A stretch of DNA of 64,000 bases from an uncultured Slackia sp. (GCF_934630525.1 NZ_CAKTVX010000004.1:121413-185412), one strand, 5' to 3'; counted from the stretch's first letter, positions 1 through 8,850 are shown. The notes: generated by a model from the sequence alone, not told the origin. Numbers and translations: made by a program.

Positions 1-2
1 AA

Positions 3-563
3 ATGCGCCCCAAGAAACTGTCGGGCGGCCTGCTTCGCCGGCTGAACATTGCGTGCGGCATTGCGCACAAGCCCGAGCTCATTTTTTTCGACGAACCTAC
101 GGTGGCGGTTGACCCGCAAAGCCGAAATGCAATCCTCGACGGCATCGTGCGCTTGCGCGACGAGGGTGCGACGGTGGTGTACACGAGCCATTACATGGAA
201 GAGGTCGAGCAAATCTGCAGCCGAATCATGATCATGGATGGCGGTAAAATTCTGGCGCTCGGCACCGCCGATGAACTCAAGCGCGGCATTGCGGTGGGGG
301 AGAAAATCGTCATCGAGCTTCCTGGCGTCGTCGAGGCTTGCGGTTGTGCGGCGGCTCAGGCTGTCGGGGCGCTTCCGCATGTGCTCTCGTGCGAATTCGC
401 CAATGGCGAGCTGCACGCGGCGTGCGAAGCGAGCGAGCGGAACTTGCTCGATGTGCTGGGGGCGCTCAAGTCGTCGCGCGTGGCGGTTGGGCGCGTGTAT
501 TCCGAGCCTCCCACGCTCAATGACGTGTTCCTTGAAATCACCGGCCGCGAGCTGCGCGATTAG
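3..563 (+). CDS. ABC exporter ATP-binding protein, 5' part outside the window
   Basis: This is the C-terminal part of an ABC-2 type exporter ATPase. The N-terminal Walker A region lies left of the window, so the ATG at 3 is probably an internal Met. Visible are the ABC signature LSGG (residues 6-9), Walker B with its catalytic Glu (ELIFFDEP, 25-32), and the H-loop His in the TSHYMEEVE segment (about 62). The last 90 residues are the variable tail typical of drug and antibiotic exporters of this class. The stop runs into TAGGAGG, the ribosome site of the permease gene 9 bp downstream, so the three genes form one operon. The substrate is unknown; small-molecule or peptide efflux is the usual role. 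Confidence 0.9.
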   Translation: MRPKKLSGGLLRRLNIACGIAHKPELIFFDEPTVAVDPQSRNAILDGIVRLRDEGATVVYTSHYMEEVEQICSRIMIMDGGKILALGTADELKRGIAVGEKIVIELPGVVEACGCAAAQAVGALPHVLSCEFANGELHAACEASERNLLDVLGALKSSRVAVGRVYSEPPTLNDVFLEITGRELRD

Positions 564-572
564 GAGGCTGTC

Positions 573-1814
573 ATGGGCGCTTTATTCGCACACACCGTGC
601 GCATGCTTGTAAGGCAGCGCGACGTGCTCATATGGGTCATTCTGTTTCCGTTGGCGCTTGCCACGCTCTTTCATGTGATGCTTTCGAATATCGACGAAAG
701 CTATCGCGTCGACCCTGCGAGCTGCGTGGTGGTTGCTGATGACAACTTCAACTCCGAACGGGCCGTGTTCTTCCGTGAAATGCTCGACGAAGTGTCGGCG
801 CCGGGCGCGGGCCAGCTGCTCGATGTCGCGAAGGTTGCGACGCTTGAAGAAGGGCGCGAAGCGGTGCTTTCGGGTGACGCGGCGGCATGCATTACCGTGG
901 ATGAAGAAAGCTTGCCAAGCATGCAGGTGTCTCCGCTTGCCGCGAGCCTTACGACGGGTTCGATCGGCCAGAGCGTCGTGCGCGCCGTGCTCGACCAATA
1001 TCGTCAAATCTATGCCGAAATGAAGCAGACGTTTTTATCCCAGCCTTCCGCGCAAGGCATGCAGGCGCCCCCGAGCGAAGGCGAGCTTGCGGAGTTTGCC
1101 CGTTCGGCCGGCATGAGCGAAGCAGCTTCGGCATTCATGTCCGACGCCGTGAGAACCCAGCAGGTCGACGTGCTTCGCGTGCAGGCGAGCAGCACGGTGC
1201 GCTATTACTACGCGCTTATGGGATTTGCGGCGCTCATGTCCATCACCGTTTCGATTAACGCGGTGTCAGCCGCGCGTGCGAACACATCGGCGGTTGGCGC
1301 GCGCCGACAGGTTTCGGGCGTCTCTCCCGCGAGGCAATTGGCGGTTGCCATGGCTGCGAGTTTCGTCACGGTATTCTTCTGTCTGCTTCTGGCATTTGCC
1401 TATATGCGCTTCGTGCTGGGTGTGGAATTCGGTGGACGCGACGGGCTGGCGATGCTTGCGCTTGCCGCATGCGCGCTCATGTCGACGGCGTTGGGCGCGG
1501 CAATTGGGGCCATTCCGAAAATCTCGATCCCCGGGAAAACGGGCATCGCGACGGGAATCACCTGTTTCTGTGCGCTTTTCGCCGGCCTGTATGGCGAGCC
1601 TTCTATGCAGCTCGCCGACCGCGTGTCGCAAAGTGCGCCTTGGGCTGTGCTCGTCAACCCTGCGGCGCAGGCGGCAAACGCGTTCTACGATTTGACCTAT
1701 TACGATTCGCTCGCGCCCTTTTTCGCGACGCTGTGCGTGCTCGCTGTGATGGCCGCGGTGTTCTTCATCGTGGCGGCTTTGCTTATGAGGAGGCAGAATT
1801 ATGAACGTCTTTAA
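573..1814 (+). CDS. ABC-2 type permease, first subunit
   Basis: A 413-residue membrane subunit of the exporter. The topology is that of the ABC-2 family (YhgE/LinI-like long form): one membrane helix near the N-terminus (about 19-38), a large external domain (about 40-205), then five hydrophobic segments (about 210-230, 255-280, 290-313, 322-340, 378-405). The start is supported by AGGAGG just upstream. The 3' end overlaps the next permease by 14 bp, implying translational coupling and probably a heterodimeric transporter. No residue identifies the substrate. Confidence 0.85.
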   Translation: MGALFAHTVRMLVRQRDVLIWVILFPLALATLFHVMLSNIDESYRVDPASCVVVADDNFNSERAVFFREMLDEVSAPGAGQLLDVAKVATLEEGREAVLSGDAAACITVDEESLPSMQVSPLAASLTTGSIGQSVVRAVLDQYRQIYAEMKQTFLSQPSAQGMQAPPSEGELAEFARSAGMSEAASAFMSDAVRTQQVDVLRVQASSTVRYYYALMGFAALMSITVSINAVSAARANTSAVGARRQVSGVSPARQLAVAMAASFVTVFFCLLLAFAYMRFVLGVEFGGRDGLAMLALAACALMSTALGAAIGAIPKISIPGKTGIATGITCFCALFAGLYGEPSMQLADRVSQSAPWAVLVNPAAQAANAFYDLTYYDSLAPFFATLCVLAVMAAVFFIVAALLMRRQNYERL

Positions 1815-2991
1815 GCTTGCCGTCACGATTATCGCAAGGCACTGGAGCTATTTGCTTATATATACGCTTGCTTTGGGATGCATGGCGATTCTTGGCTCGG
1901 GCGCCATTGAGACACCCCAGGCGAGCGAGTTTTCCAACGATACGCCTAAGGTTGCGGTTGTCGATCGGGATGGCAGCGAGCTGTCGGCCGCCCTCAAAGA
2001 TTTCGCCCTCAAAGATGCCGTAGAAGTGCATGTGGAAGATTCCACGTTTGCCCTGCAGGATGCCGCGGCGAAAGACCTTGCGAGTTATGTGCTCATTATT
2101 CCCGAGGGTTTCCAAGAGGGCCTCGTGGAAGCTGCGCACAGCGGCGCCGACGCGCCGACGCTCGAAACCGTGGTGAGCTACCAGGGCGCGCGTGGCGCGC
2201 TCATGGACCAGCGCGTGAAAGCATACGCGCAGTCGCTCTATGGTTTCGCTTCGGTTGATGCTCAGGCAAGCGCCCGTGATGTTGCGAACAATGCAACGGC
2301 CGCGTGCGGTGACGAGACGCCTGTGGAGCTTTTTTCGGTCGATTCAGAAGGCCTTTCGGTGAAGTACATCAACTTCGCTGCCTTCTCGGCATATGCGCTG
2401 TTCACCTCGTCGGCGATTTTTATCGCAGTTGGTTTGGCGTCGCTGCGCAAAACCGAAATGCGCCGTCGTCTTGTGGTGGGTCCCGTGCGCAGCGAGAGTT
2501 ATGGTGCGCAGGTGGGACTCGCGTGTGTGCTCGCTTCGCTGGTAATTTGGGCGGTCATTGCTGCGGCGGGTCTCGCGGTGTTCAGGCCTCTCGCCGGCGG
2601 AGCTGCGCCTGCCTCGGTCGCGATTGTGGTGTTCGGGCAGCTCGGCGTGGCGCTTATCGGCGCCGCGTTCGGGTTCCTGCTGTGGCAGCTTGGGGCGAGC
2701 GAAAGCGTGGCAAATGGCGCCGGCAACATCGTTGGTTTGGCGTGCAGCTTTTTCAGCGGCGCATGGATTCCCCTCTCGATTGTGGGCGAGGGTGTGCGTG
2801 TGGCCGCGGCGTTCACCCCATTTTATTGGGCGACCAATGCGATGATCGAGGTCTCGCAGGCTTCCCGAATCACGTCGGGGTTGGCTCTTCAGGCGGCGGG
2901 GGAGGTTGGCGTCACGTTCTTATGGGCGCTCGTAATCGCGATTATCGCCGTCGCGATTGGACGCGTGCGCCTGCGTGAGCGCGGCGCATAG
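1801..2991 (+). CDS. ABC-2 type permease, second subunit
   Basis: A 396-residue paralogue of the preceding permease with the same plan: an N-terminal helix (about 16-33), an external domain to about 195, then five membrane segments. The RBS AGGAGG sits inside the end of the upstream gene. Two different permeases with one ATPase suggest a heterodimeric channel. This is the last gene of the operon; the next reliable signal is the shared terminator at 3314. Confidence 0.85.
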   Translation: MNVFKLAVTIIARHWSYLLIYTLALGCMAILGSGAIETPQASEFSNDTPKVAVVDRDGSELSAALKDFALKDAVEVHVEDSTFALQDAAAKDLASYVLIIPEGFQEGLVEAAHSGADAPTLETVVSYQGARGALMDQRVKAYAQSLYGFASVDAQASARDVANNATAACGDETPVELFSVDSEGLSVKYINFAAFSAYALFTSSAIFIAVGLASLRKTEMRRRLVVGPVRSESYGAQVGLACVLASLVIWAVIAAAGLAVFRPLAGGAAPASVAIVVFGQLGVALIGAAFGFLLWQLGASESVANGAGNIVGLACSFFSGAWIPLSIVGEGVRVAAAFTPFYWATNAMIEVSQASRITSGLALQAAGEVGVTFLWALVIAIIAVAIGRVRLRERGA

Positions 2992-3313
2992 GGAAATTTC
3001 GGTTGCGGGCACAGGGAAGCGTTGGTTGCGTTGCATGGGGAAATGCCGACTAGGGCGTATTGCGAGCGTCGATTGAGACGTGCGGCGAACGTCGATTGCG
3101 GCGCTGGTTCGACTCATGGAATCTCTGATGGGCGTTTCCAGACTTGTGCGCGGCTCCTGGGTAAAAGCCCCTTTCCGGCCAGGTGCCGAAGATGCCTGGG
3201 CTCGCGTGCCCATTCCGTTGAGTTTCTGGTTTTGCTCAAAAAGGCCTTCGAATGTGGCATGCGAGGCGTGCGGTTCCGCCCGATTCTTCTGCATAATGTA
3301 CGCATAAACAAGA
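2992..3313. other. Gene-poor spacer after the ABC operon
   Basis: About 320 bases between the second permease and a shared terminator. The only open frame here (from 3022) runs straight through the terminator hairpin and has no ribosome site or recognisable composition. I see no RNA gene or repeat. Confidence 0.6.
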
Positions 3314-3349
3314 AAACCCCTGGTCGCAATGTTGTGCAACCAGGGGTTT
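3314..3349. terminator. Bidirectional terminator between convergent operons
   Basis: A perfect 11-bp stem (AAACCCCTGGT pairing with ACCAGGGGTTT, loop 14 nt) with a T-rich tract on the right and an A-rich tract on the left. It can therefore end both the rightward ABC operon and the leftward gene that stops at 3438. Confidence 0.85.
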
Positions 3350-3437
3350 CCGGCTTTTTATCGTGACGCGATGCCACATTCGAGGTGTGTTTTGCACATC
3401 TCGAAACTCTTGCGCATGTCGAGACGCGCTTCGCTCG

Positions 3438-4421
3438 TTACGCGGCGTTCTCCTCGCGCAGCATGGCCTGCTCGTAGTCGCGCGTGCCCTTGAATACCTC
3501 GTGAGTGTAAGGGTTCACGCCGAGCTTCTTGGCGCGGTAAATCACATAGCCTACGGCGGCGACGTTGGCTACAAGGGCGAGAATCGAAACGACCAGGTTC
3601 ACGTCGGGGTTGTTCACCGACTGCACCGCGAAGATGGAGTCGTTCGCGAACATGGGAACTACCTGGCAGAACATGCACCACAGGCTCAGCGTGTAGGCGC
3701 GGTTCTGAATCCAGCCGCCCTTGTTCCAGAAGAAGTTGGCAACCGTGGGGGCGAGCAGCAGCGCCAGGCCGCAGTACCAAGAATGGGTGGGCAGGCAGTT
3801 GTAGGTGTAGCAGAAGTTCCAAATGTCATAGCTCAGAATGAAAACCCACGTCATGTCAGGCCAGAGCATGTCCTGCTTCTTCTTGGACACGTAGATGCCC
3901 CACCAACCGGTCATGACGAAGATGTTCAAAATGCCGGCAACGCCGTTGAATACGTTGTGCCAGCCGCCGTACAGCGTGACGCCTTCGCTGGAAACCCACG
4001 TGGTGCCGAAGGCGCGCACGGCGCTTTCGAAGTCGCTCACTACGGCGATCAGAATGTTAATGGCGACGATGACGAACGGGAAGCATTTGAACCATTCGGC
4101 CTTGCCGAGCGATCCCCAGTGATACTTCAGAATAAGGAAGCCGATGCAGCCTGCGGTTGCGGCGTAAAGCTTGGCATAGTGGAACCAGCTGTTCATGTAG
4201 AGATACGTGGGGTTGTTGAGCGCCCACTCGGCACCCGCGGCGGCTCCCGCGTAAATCGCGATGAAGTATGCGGTAAGAATTCCTGGAATCACCAGGAAGC
4301 ACGTGATGCCGCCGATTTTCGTGCGTCGTGCGATTTCGTTGAACCCGATGAGGGCCAGAAACACGATGATCCATCCAATCCATTGGTATACAGCGTTGTC
4401 GCCATAAACGTCAAACAGCAT
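3438..4421 (-). CDS. Multi-pass membrane protein, possibly DUF5692 family
   Basis: A 327-residue protein with about eight to nine hydrophobic segments and many Trp and Tyr residues (for example WHNVFNGVAG and WFHYAKLYAA), ending in a short soluble tail. I associate this pattern with the uncharacterised DUF5692 family seen in gut Eggerthellaceae and Clostridia, but that is from memory and needs a profile search. The start has a strong ribosome site (AAAGGAGG, 6 nt before ATG). The gene lies downstream of a TetR regulator on the same strand, 237 bp away, with an 8-bp hairpin in the gap. A transport or redox-anchor role would fit the neighbouring exported flavoprotein operon, but nothing in the sequence proves it. 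Confidence 0.7.
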   Translation of the reverse strand: MLFDVYGDNAVYQWIGWIIVFLALIGFNEIARRTKIGGITCFLVIPGILTAYFIAIYAGAAAGAEWALNNPTYLYMNSWFHYAKLYAATAGCIGFLILKYHWGSLGKAEWFKCFPFVIVAINILIAVVSDFESAVRAFGTTWVSSEGVTLYGGWHNVFNGVAGILNIFVMTGWWGIYVSKKKQDMLWPDMTWVFILSYDIWNFCYTYNCLPTHSWYCGLALLLAPTVANFFWNKGGWIQNRAYTLSLWCMFCQVVPMFANDSIFAVQSVNNPDVNLVVSILALVANVAAVGYVIYRAKKLGVNPYTHEVFKGTRDYEQAMLREENAA

Positions 4422-4442
4422 TGGATGCCTCCTTTCTTTTGC

Positions 4443-4465
4443 TGCGCGGGCTTACGACCCGCGCA
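4443..4465. other. Hairpin in the leader of the membrane-protein gene
   Basis: An 8-bp perfect stem (TGCGCGGG with CCCGCGCA, 7-nt loop) about 20 bp upstream of the membrane-protein start on the minus strand. No T-run follows on either strand. It could be an mRNA-processing or stability element. A second inverted pair (GGATCTGC at 4595 and GCAGATCC at 4634) lies just after the TetR stop. Confidence 0.35.
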
Positions 4466-4658
4466 CCCCTGTGCCGCTGCGGACGATTCTGTCGGATCTC
4501 GGTTCGCATCCGCGAATCGGCGGCGCATCGAAGCGCGCGAATTCGCGTGGCATCCTTGAGCTGATCGCCAGAATTTTCCTCGCTGGTACCCTTTGGATCT
4601 GCCGGCTGAAATCGCTTCCCATTCTTGAAGCCAGCAGATCCCCTTTATCCCCTCGGCT

Positions 4659-5249
4659 CTACGCCGTATGGTGGCTTTGCTCGCGCTCGCGTTCGAAGTG
4701 AAGCGTTTGCGCGATGATGTCCTTCAGCACGTCGTCGCTTCCTTCGGGATGCTGTCGCATGTAGCCGACGATGCCCAATATGAGCATGTAGAACGTTTCG
4801 TATATGTGGTCGATGCGCACTTCATGCAAGCGTCCAAAATCGGCCACGGTGGTTTCGACGATGTAGGTCGCCGATGCGTCGGCGACGCGATTGATGAATC
4901 GCAAATAGAGCGAGGCGTTTTCGTGTGTGGCGAGCGCCCGGCGAAACGGTTTGTGCGCGTTGTCGTTATCGAAAAGCTGGTCGCGAATGAGCGCCACGAT
5001 TGTGTCGAGCGCGCCTTCGATATCGCCCTCAACGCGTTGCGCGTTCCACTCCTTCAGGCTTGCGATGAACTCGTCAACGTAGGTGTCGAGCACGGCGGCG
5101 ACTAAATCTTCCTTGCTGGGGAAGTAATGGTAGAACAACGTGCGCGCCACGTTCATGCGTTCGGTGATTGCGGCGACCGACGTTTTCGCGAGGCCGCGCT
5201 CTTCGATGAGCTCACGTGCGCACTGGATAATTTCAAGCTTGCGATCCAT
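4659..5249 (-). CDS. TetR/AcrR-family transcriptional regulator
   Basis: A 196-residue one-component regulator. The N-terminal 50 residues form the TetR helix-turn-helix (KTSVAAITERMNVARTLFYHY is the recognisable core, with the FYHYFPSKEDL signature). The C-terminal domain is helical and ligand-binding without a recognisable ligand class. GGAGAAGGGC precedes the ATG. It is divergent from the flavoprotein operon, and a perfect 12-bp inverted repeat occupies the intergenic region 90 bp from its start. It is therefore the obvious candidate regulator of that operon, of itself and of the membrane protein downstream. Confidence 0.92.
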   Translation of the reverse strand: MDRKLEIIQCARELIEERGLAKTSVAAITERMNVARTLFYHYFPSKEDLVAAVLDTYVDEFIASLKEWNAQRVEGDIEGALDTIVALIRDQLFDNDNAHKPFRRALATHENASLYLRFINRVADASATYIVETTVADFGRLHEVRIDHIYETFYMLILGIVGYMRQHPEGSDDVLKDIIAQTLHFEREREQSHHTA

Positions 5250-5330
5250 GCCCTTCTCCTTCCCCTAAAGATGAGGCTTTTGGAATCTCCGCTTCACGAT
5301 GTGCACACAATACGACGGAACTTAACAGGG

Positions 5331-5367
5331 TGTCAATGTACAGAATTGACAAAGCGTCAATTCTGTA
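5331..5367. promoter_or_regulatory. Compound palindromic operator, probable TetR site
   Basis: Two overlapping inverted repeats built from three copies of a GTCAATT-type half site. TGTCAAT (5331-5337) pairs with ATTGACA (5345-5351). TACAGAATTGAC (5339-5350) pairs perfectly with GTCAATTCTGTA (5356-5367) around a 5-nt spacer. The middle half site is shared, and the two outer sites are spaced exactly 24 bp. Arm length and spacing are typical of TetR-family operators, and the element lies between the TetR gene and the flavoprotein operon. Confidence 0.75.
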
Positions 5368-5406
5368 TTCGCTCTCAAACTGGGACTATCGAGACTTTAT
5401 GAAATA

Positions 5407-5415
5407 TGCTATAGT
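5407..5415 (+). promoter_or_regulatory. Extended -10 promoter of the flavoprotein operon
   Basis: TGCTATAGT matches an extended -10 (TGn plus TATAGT). No good -35 is present at 17 bp, as expected for extended -10 promoters. The palindromic operator lies 40-75 bp upstream of it, so the bound regulator could either repress by looping or overlap, or activate. Inferred from pattern only. Confidence 0.5.
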
Positions 5416-5498
5416 GCGCTAAAAGTTCATCGGAGTAACAAAAAAAGAAATTCGATGAAGTAATGAATGGGGATTCAGACATAAGGGAAGGGGTACCG

Positions 5499-6038
5499 AT
5501 GCGAACGAATACTGCAAAAGGAACCCGCGCGATTGCCGCATGCGGCGCATGCGCGCTTGCCGTTGCCATGACGGGCTGTGGTGCATCGTTCGAGGGGTCT
5601 GGCAGCAAAGACGCGGCAAGCGCCGAGCAGCTCGCCATGCATACTGACGATCCATGGGCTGTCGAGATAGGTGCGAACTCGAAGGCTCAAAGCGACTTCA
5701 CGCTGGTCGATGGCGTATACACCGGCGCGGGCTTGGGTATGGACGGTCTTATCACGGTGACGCTTGCGGTGCAAGATAACCATATTAACTGCGTTGAGGT
5801 GACCCAGGAAGGCGAAACGCAAAGCGTGGGCGGCTTCGAGGCCATTCGCGACGGCAAGTACGCCGCCATGATCGACGCCGAGCAGGGTCCCGATATCGAT
5901 TGCATTTCGGGCGCGACCATCACCACCGCCGGCGTGCGTCAGGCTACGACCGACGCTCTTATTCAGGCGGGCGCCGACTTGCAGCCCGTGGAAGTAGGCG
6001 GCGGCACCACCATCGACAAAGTGCAGAAGGGGGAATAG
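5499..6038 (+). CDS. Exported FMN-binding lipoprotein
   Basis: A 179-residue protein starting at the ATG preceded by GGAAGGGG; a longer in-frame start at 5463 has no ribosome site. The N-terminus is a lipoprotein signal (basic start, hydrophobic stretch, then AMTGC), so Cys near residue 24 is probably lipidated. The rest is one FMN_bind domain. The motif ISGATITT near residue 140 is the flavinylation signature in which ApbE attaches FMN to the last Thr by a phosphoester bond. In the family this domain shuttles electrons outside the membrane. The next gene, 2 bp on, encodes a Tat-exported FAD reductase, so it probably serves as its electron donor. Confidence 0.88.
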   Translation: MRTNTAKGTRAIAACGACALAVAMTGCGASFEGSGSKDAASAEQLAMHTDDPWAVEIGANSKAQSDFTLVDGVYTGAGLGMDGLITVTLAVQDNHINCVEVTQEGETQSVGGFEAIRDGKYAAMIDAEQGPDIDCISGATITTAGVRQATTDALIQAGADLQPVEVGGGTTIDKVQKGE

Positions 6039-6040
6039 CC

Positions 6041-7870
6041 ATGGCAGCTCTTGAGAACAAAGGCGTTTCCCGCCGCGATTTCTTGACCGGAGCGGCGGCT
6101 TTGGCCGGCGGTTTGGCTGCGGCGAACGCAATACCGGCGGCGGCGCATGCCGAAGAGGCGGGCGTGATCGGTGACTGGGCGGCCGACGGCAGCAAAGCCG
6201 TTGCCGTAGCTCCCTCGAAAGGCACGAACGCGAGCGCGTCCGATGGCACATATCGTGAGCACGATGCAGCGGCATTTCCTGCGAACGATGCCACGGCTAT
6301 CGAGCCCCGCAAAGTTCCCGATGCGTGGGATTACGAATGCGACGTCGTGGTCGTGGGCGCGGGCGGCGGCGGTTTGAACGCTGCGGCGCGTGCGGCCGAA
6401 CTGGGAGCTTCGGTCATCTGCGTAGAAAGCATGGCGTCATGGGGCGGCAATGCGCAATCGGCCGGCATGTGCGGCATTCTGGGTGGCTATTCGAAGCAGG
6501 AAGAAAAGCGCTTCGCATTCCCGAGCTATCCGTTCGACCCCAAAGCGCTCACCGATTGGGCGATGGACGAATACCACTACGCGGCCGACCCGAAGCTCAT
6601 CTATAAAATCGCGTGCGAAGGCGGCCACTCGCTTGACTGGATGGCCGATTGCGGTGTGAAGTGGCGCTTGGGCGAAGTGCCGGTGTACGTTGCGCCGAAG
6701 AATTCCACGCTCGACCACCATGTGCTGAAAATGAAAGACGCGACTGACGCCATGTACGATTACGGCGTATCCAAGGGCGTTGAATTCATTTTCCGTTGCC
6801 CCGCCGAGGCGCTTGTGCAAGACGAAACGGGCCGTATCGTGGGCTTGGTCGCCAAGCAAGATTTCCAGCACGAGGTTTATATCCACGCGTCTAAGGGCGT
6901 CATTCTTACCGCGGGCGGCTTCTGCAACAACAAAGCCTTGCTCGATCGCTACATTCCCACGGCGGCCATGGGCTGCGCGTCGAGCTATCTCGTCGGCGGC
7001 GAAACGGGTGAATGCTTCCGCATGGGCTTGGGCGTTGGCGCCGATGTGTCGGGCTTCAACAGCTCTGCGAGTTTCGATGGCGGCGTCGATTGGCAGGCTG
7101 AAGGCGGGCAATGGGCGCGCTTCCTCTATGACGGCATGACGCAGCTCTCGCGCCAGCCGTGGCTCACCATCGACCGCGCGGGCAACCGCCTGCGCTATAT
7201 GGACAGCCGTGTGGCCGAAGACGGCGCGAACGCGATTTACGCGCTGGGCGACTTGGCGACCATTCAAATGGTGCCTCCTGGGCATCGCTCCTACATCATT
7301 TTCGACGCGAATTACGAAGATCACCTGGCGGGCTTCGCGCAGGAGCATTGTCGCAAGCTCATCACGCCCGATTTGGAGCAAATCGACAAGGTGCCCGAGC
7401 ACTATCGCGACTGGCACCACGGTGTGCAAGACGCCATCGATGCCGACGTGCTCAAGCGCCGCGATACGCTTGAGGAGCTCGAGGCCGATTTAGGCTTCGC
7501 GAAAGGCGTGCTCACCGATGCTGTTGCGAAGTGGAACGAATGCTGCGAAAAGGGCGAGGACGACTTCCTCTATCCCATGCCTCCTGAATGGCTCCATGCC
7601 ATTACTACGCCGCCGTTTTATGGCTGCCGCATTGGCGGAAACCTGTACGGCACTAAGGCGGGCCTGCTCATCAACGACCAAATGCAGGTTGTGGGCACCA
7701 ATGGCCTCGTGATTCCCGGCCTGTATGCGGGTTGGCATACCGCTGGCGGTGCATGCGGCGAGAACTCCTATATCGGCGATCCTATTCTTGGTTCGCTTAT
7801 GGGCGATGTGGGCTTGGCATTCTGCGGCGGGTATTTGTGCGGAACGTCGGTCATCGACAACGAGTTTTAG
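6041..7870 (+). CDS. Tat-exported FAD-dependent reductase (fumarate reductase flavoprotein-like)
   Basis: A 609-residue flavoprotein whose ATG follows AGAAGGGGGA, 2 bp after the previous stop. Residues 1-37 are a twin-arginine signal (GVSRRDFLTG, hydrophobic core, AHA cleavage region). A Rossmann FAD motif (VVVVGAGGGGLNAAARAAE) starts near 102, and the closing FAD segment with GLYAGWHTAGG and GENSYIGDP lies near 565-590. This is the FAD_binding_2 group that includes soluble fumarate, urocanate and cinnamate-type reductases and 3-ketosteroid dehydrogenases. The acceptor cannot be told from sequence. With the FMN lipoprotein it should form an extracellular or cell-wall-facing terminal reductase. 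Confidence 0.88.
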   Translation: MAALENKGVSRRDFLTGAAALAGGLAAANAIPAAAHAEEAGVIGDWAADGSKAVAVAPSKGTNASASDGTYREHDAAAFPANDATAIEPRKVPDAWDYECDVVVVGAGGGGLNAAARAAELGASVICVESMASWGGNAQSAGMCGILGGYSKQEEKRFAFPSYPFDPKALTDWAMDEYHYAADPKLIYKIACEGGHSLDWMADCGVKWRLGEVPVYVAPKNSTLDHHVLKMKDATDAMYDYGVSKGVEFIFRCPAEALVQDETGRIVGLVAKQDFQHEVYIHASKGVILTAGGFCNNKALLDRYIPTAAMGCASSYLVGGETGECFRMGLGVGADVSGFNSSASFDGGVDWQAEGGQWARFLYDGMTQLSRQPWLTIDRAGNRLRYMDSRVAEDGANAIYALGDLATIQMVPPGHRSYIIFDANYEDHLAGFAQEHCRKLITPDLEQIDKVPEHYRDWHHGVQDAIDADVLKRRDTLEELEADLGFAKGVLTDAVAKWNECCEKGEDDFLYPMPPEWLHAITTPPFYGCRIGGNLYGTKAGLLINDQMQVVGTNGLVIPGLYAGWHTAGGACGENSYIGDPILGSLMGDVGLAFCGGYLCGTSVIDNEF

Positions 7871-7881
7871 GGAGGCCTGAC

Positions 7882-8592
7882 ATGAAAACCCAAATGAAGG
7901 CCATGGCCAGGCCGTATGTGACCTTGTTCGGAATGGCTCTTATCGTGGCCGTCGTGGCGCGCATCGGCTTGGGTATTATGGATGCCACAGGCGCGCTTGC
8001 CTACGACTACATTTCGGCGAGCGATGTCGCCATTCTTGACACGATTTGCTCCATTCTCACGGGTTCGGCGTTCGTGGCGTTCATGTTCGCCGCCTCTCTC
8101 GCACTCACGCTTTCGGTTGCGGGTGTGGCTTTGTATGCGGCGATCGCTCGTCGCGAGGGTGGCCAGGCCAGCGCGGCAAGCGCGTTTCTGTGGGGATGGG
8201 CTACGGCGCTCGTCGCAATCGTATGCCTGGTTATTGTTGGAGGCGGCATTCTGTCGGCCGTGCAGGTTGGCTCTATGAGCTCGAAACTTCCCGGCACGGG
8301 CGTGCTCGTGGTTGCCGCAATCGTATTCGCCGCATTTCTTGGAACGCTGCTTGGTGCAGCGTCTATGGTTGCCGTGGCGTGCGTGCGATGCGCGAAAACG
8401 TCGAAGCGTGCCTGCGTGAACCTGCTTGTGGCGTGCGCGGTGTGTGGTTTGGTGGTCATGGTGCTCACGGTGGGCACGTTCTCTACGCTCAATCACGTGA
8501 GCATCGATACCTCGGCGCTCGGCGTGTGGTTCGCCGCCGATGCGGTTGTGAACATCGCTATGCTGCTTGCTGCAAGCCGTTTCGCGAAATAA
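7882..8592 (+). CDS. Hypothetical six-helix membrane protein of the flavoprotein operon
   Basis: A 236-residue protein with about six hydrophobic helices and no recognised family. It starts at the ATG after GGAGG, 11 bp after the reductase stop, so it is co-transcribed. There are no heme-ligand His pairs or Cys clusters that would make it a classic quinol-oxidising anchor; the few Cys (VACVRCAK region) lie near the fifth helix. By position it may anchor or feed the exported reductase, or export or import its substrate. Confidence 0.7.
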   Translation: MKTQMKAMARPYVTLFGMALIVAVVARIGLGIMDATGALAYDYISASDVAILDTICSILTGSAFVAFMFAASLALTLSVAGVALYAAIARREGGQASAASAFLWGWATALVAIVCLVIVGGGILSAVQVGSMSSKLPGTGVLVVAAIVFAAFLGTLLGAASMVAVACVRCAKTSKRACVNLLVACAVCGLVVMVLTVGTFSTLNHVSIDTSALGVWFAADAVVNIAMLLAASRFAK

Positions 8593-8761
8593 GCCTGTCG
8601 CTTGATGTCGCTTGAGGGCTGCCGCTTTGGTGGGCTCGGGCGCATGGCGGTGAGAGTCGTCGCAGATTCGTCGAAAAGGCAAAAGCTGCAGAAACGGCAG
8701 CTCGCGTCAGCTGGGTATGGTTCGCGACAATACATTGGGCGGAAGGTATGCACGCCCTCCC
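8593..8761. other. Spacer after the flavoprotein operon
   Basis: About 170 bases without a credible reading frame or RNA. It is followed by two terminators facing opposite ways. Confidence 0.5.
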
Positions 8762-8792
8762 AAGCGAGTCCGCATGCGGACTCGCTTTTTTG
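8762..8792 (+). terminator. Terminator of the flavoprotein operon
   Basis: A perfect 26-bp palindrome centred on 8774/8775 (left arm AAGCGAGTCCGCA) followed by a run of six T. This is a strong intrinsic terminator for rightward transcription. Confidence 0.85.
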
Positions 8793-8850
8793 TGCGATAA
8801 CGCTGCGGCGTGTTCGGTGATAGGAGGGAGACAGCTGCTATTTTTTTGCC

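Noticed and set aside
3022..3366. A 114-codon frame after the ABC operon
   Set aside because: It reads through the shared terminator hairpin and has no ribosome site.
5900..6040. Extension of the Tat reductase frame into the FMN-lipoprotein gene
   Set aside because: It would bury the Tat signal and overlap a well-supported gene; AGAAGGGGGA marks the start at 6041.
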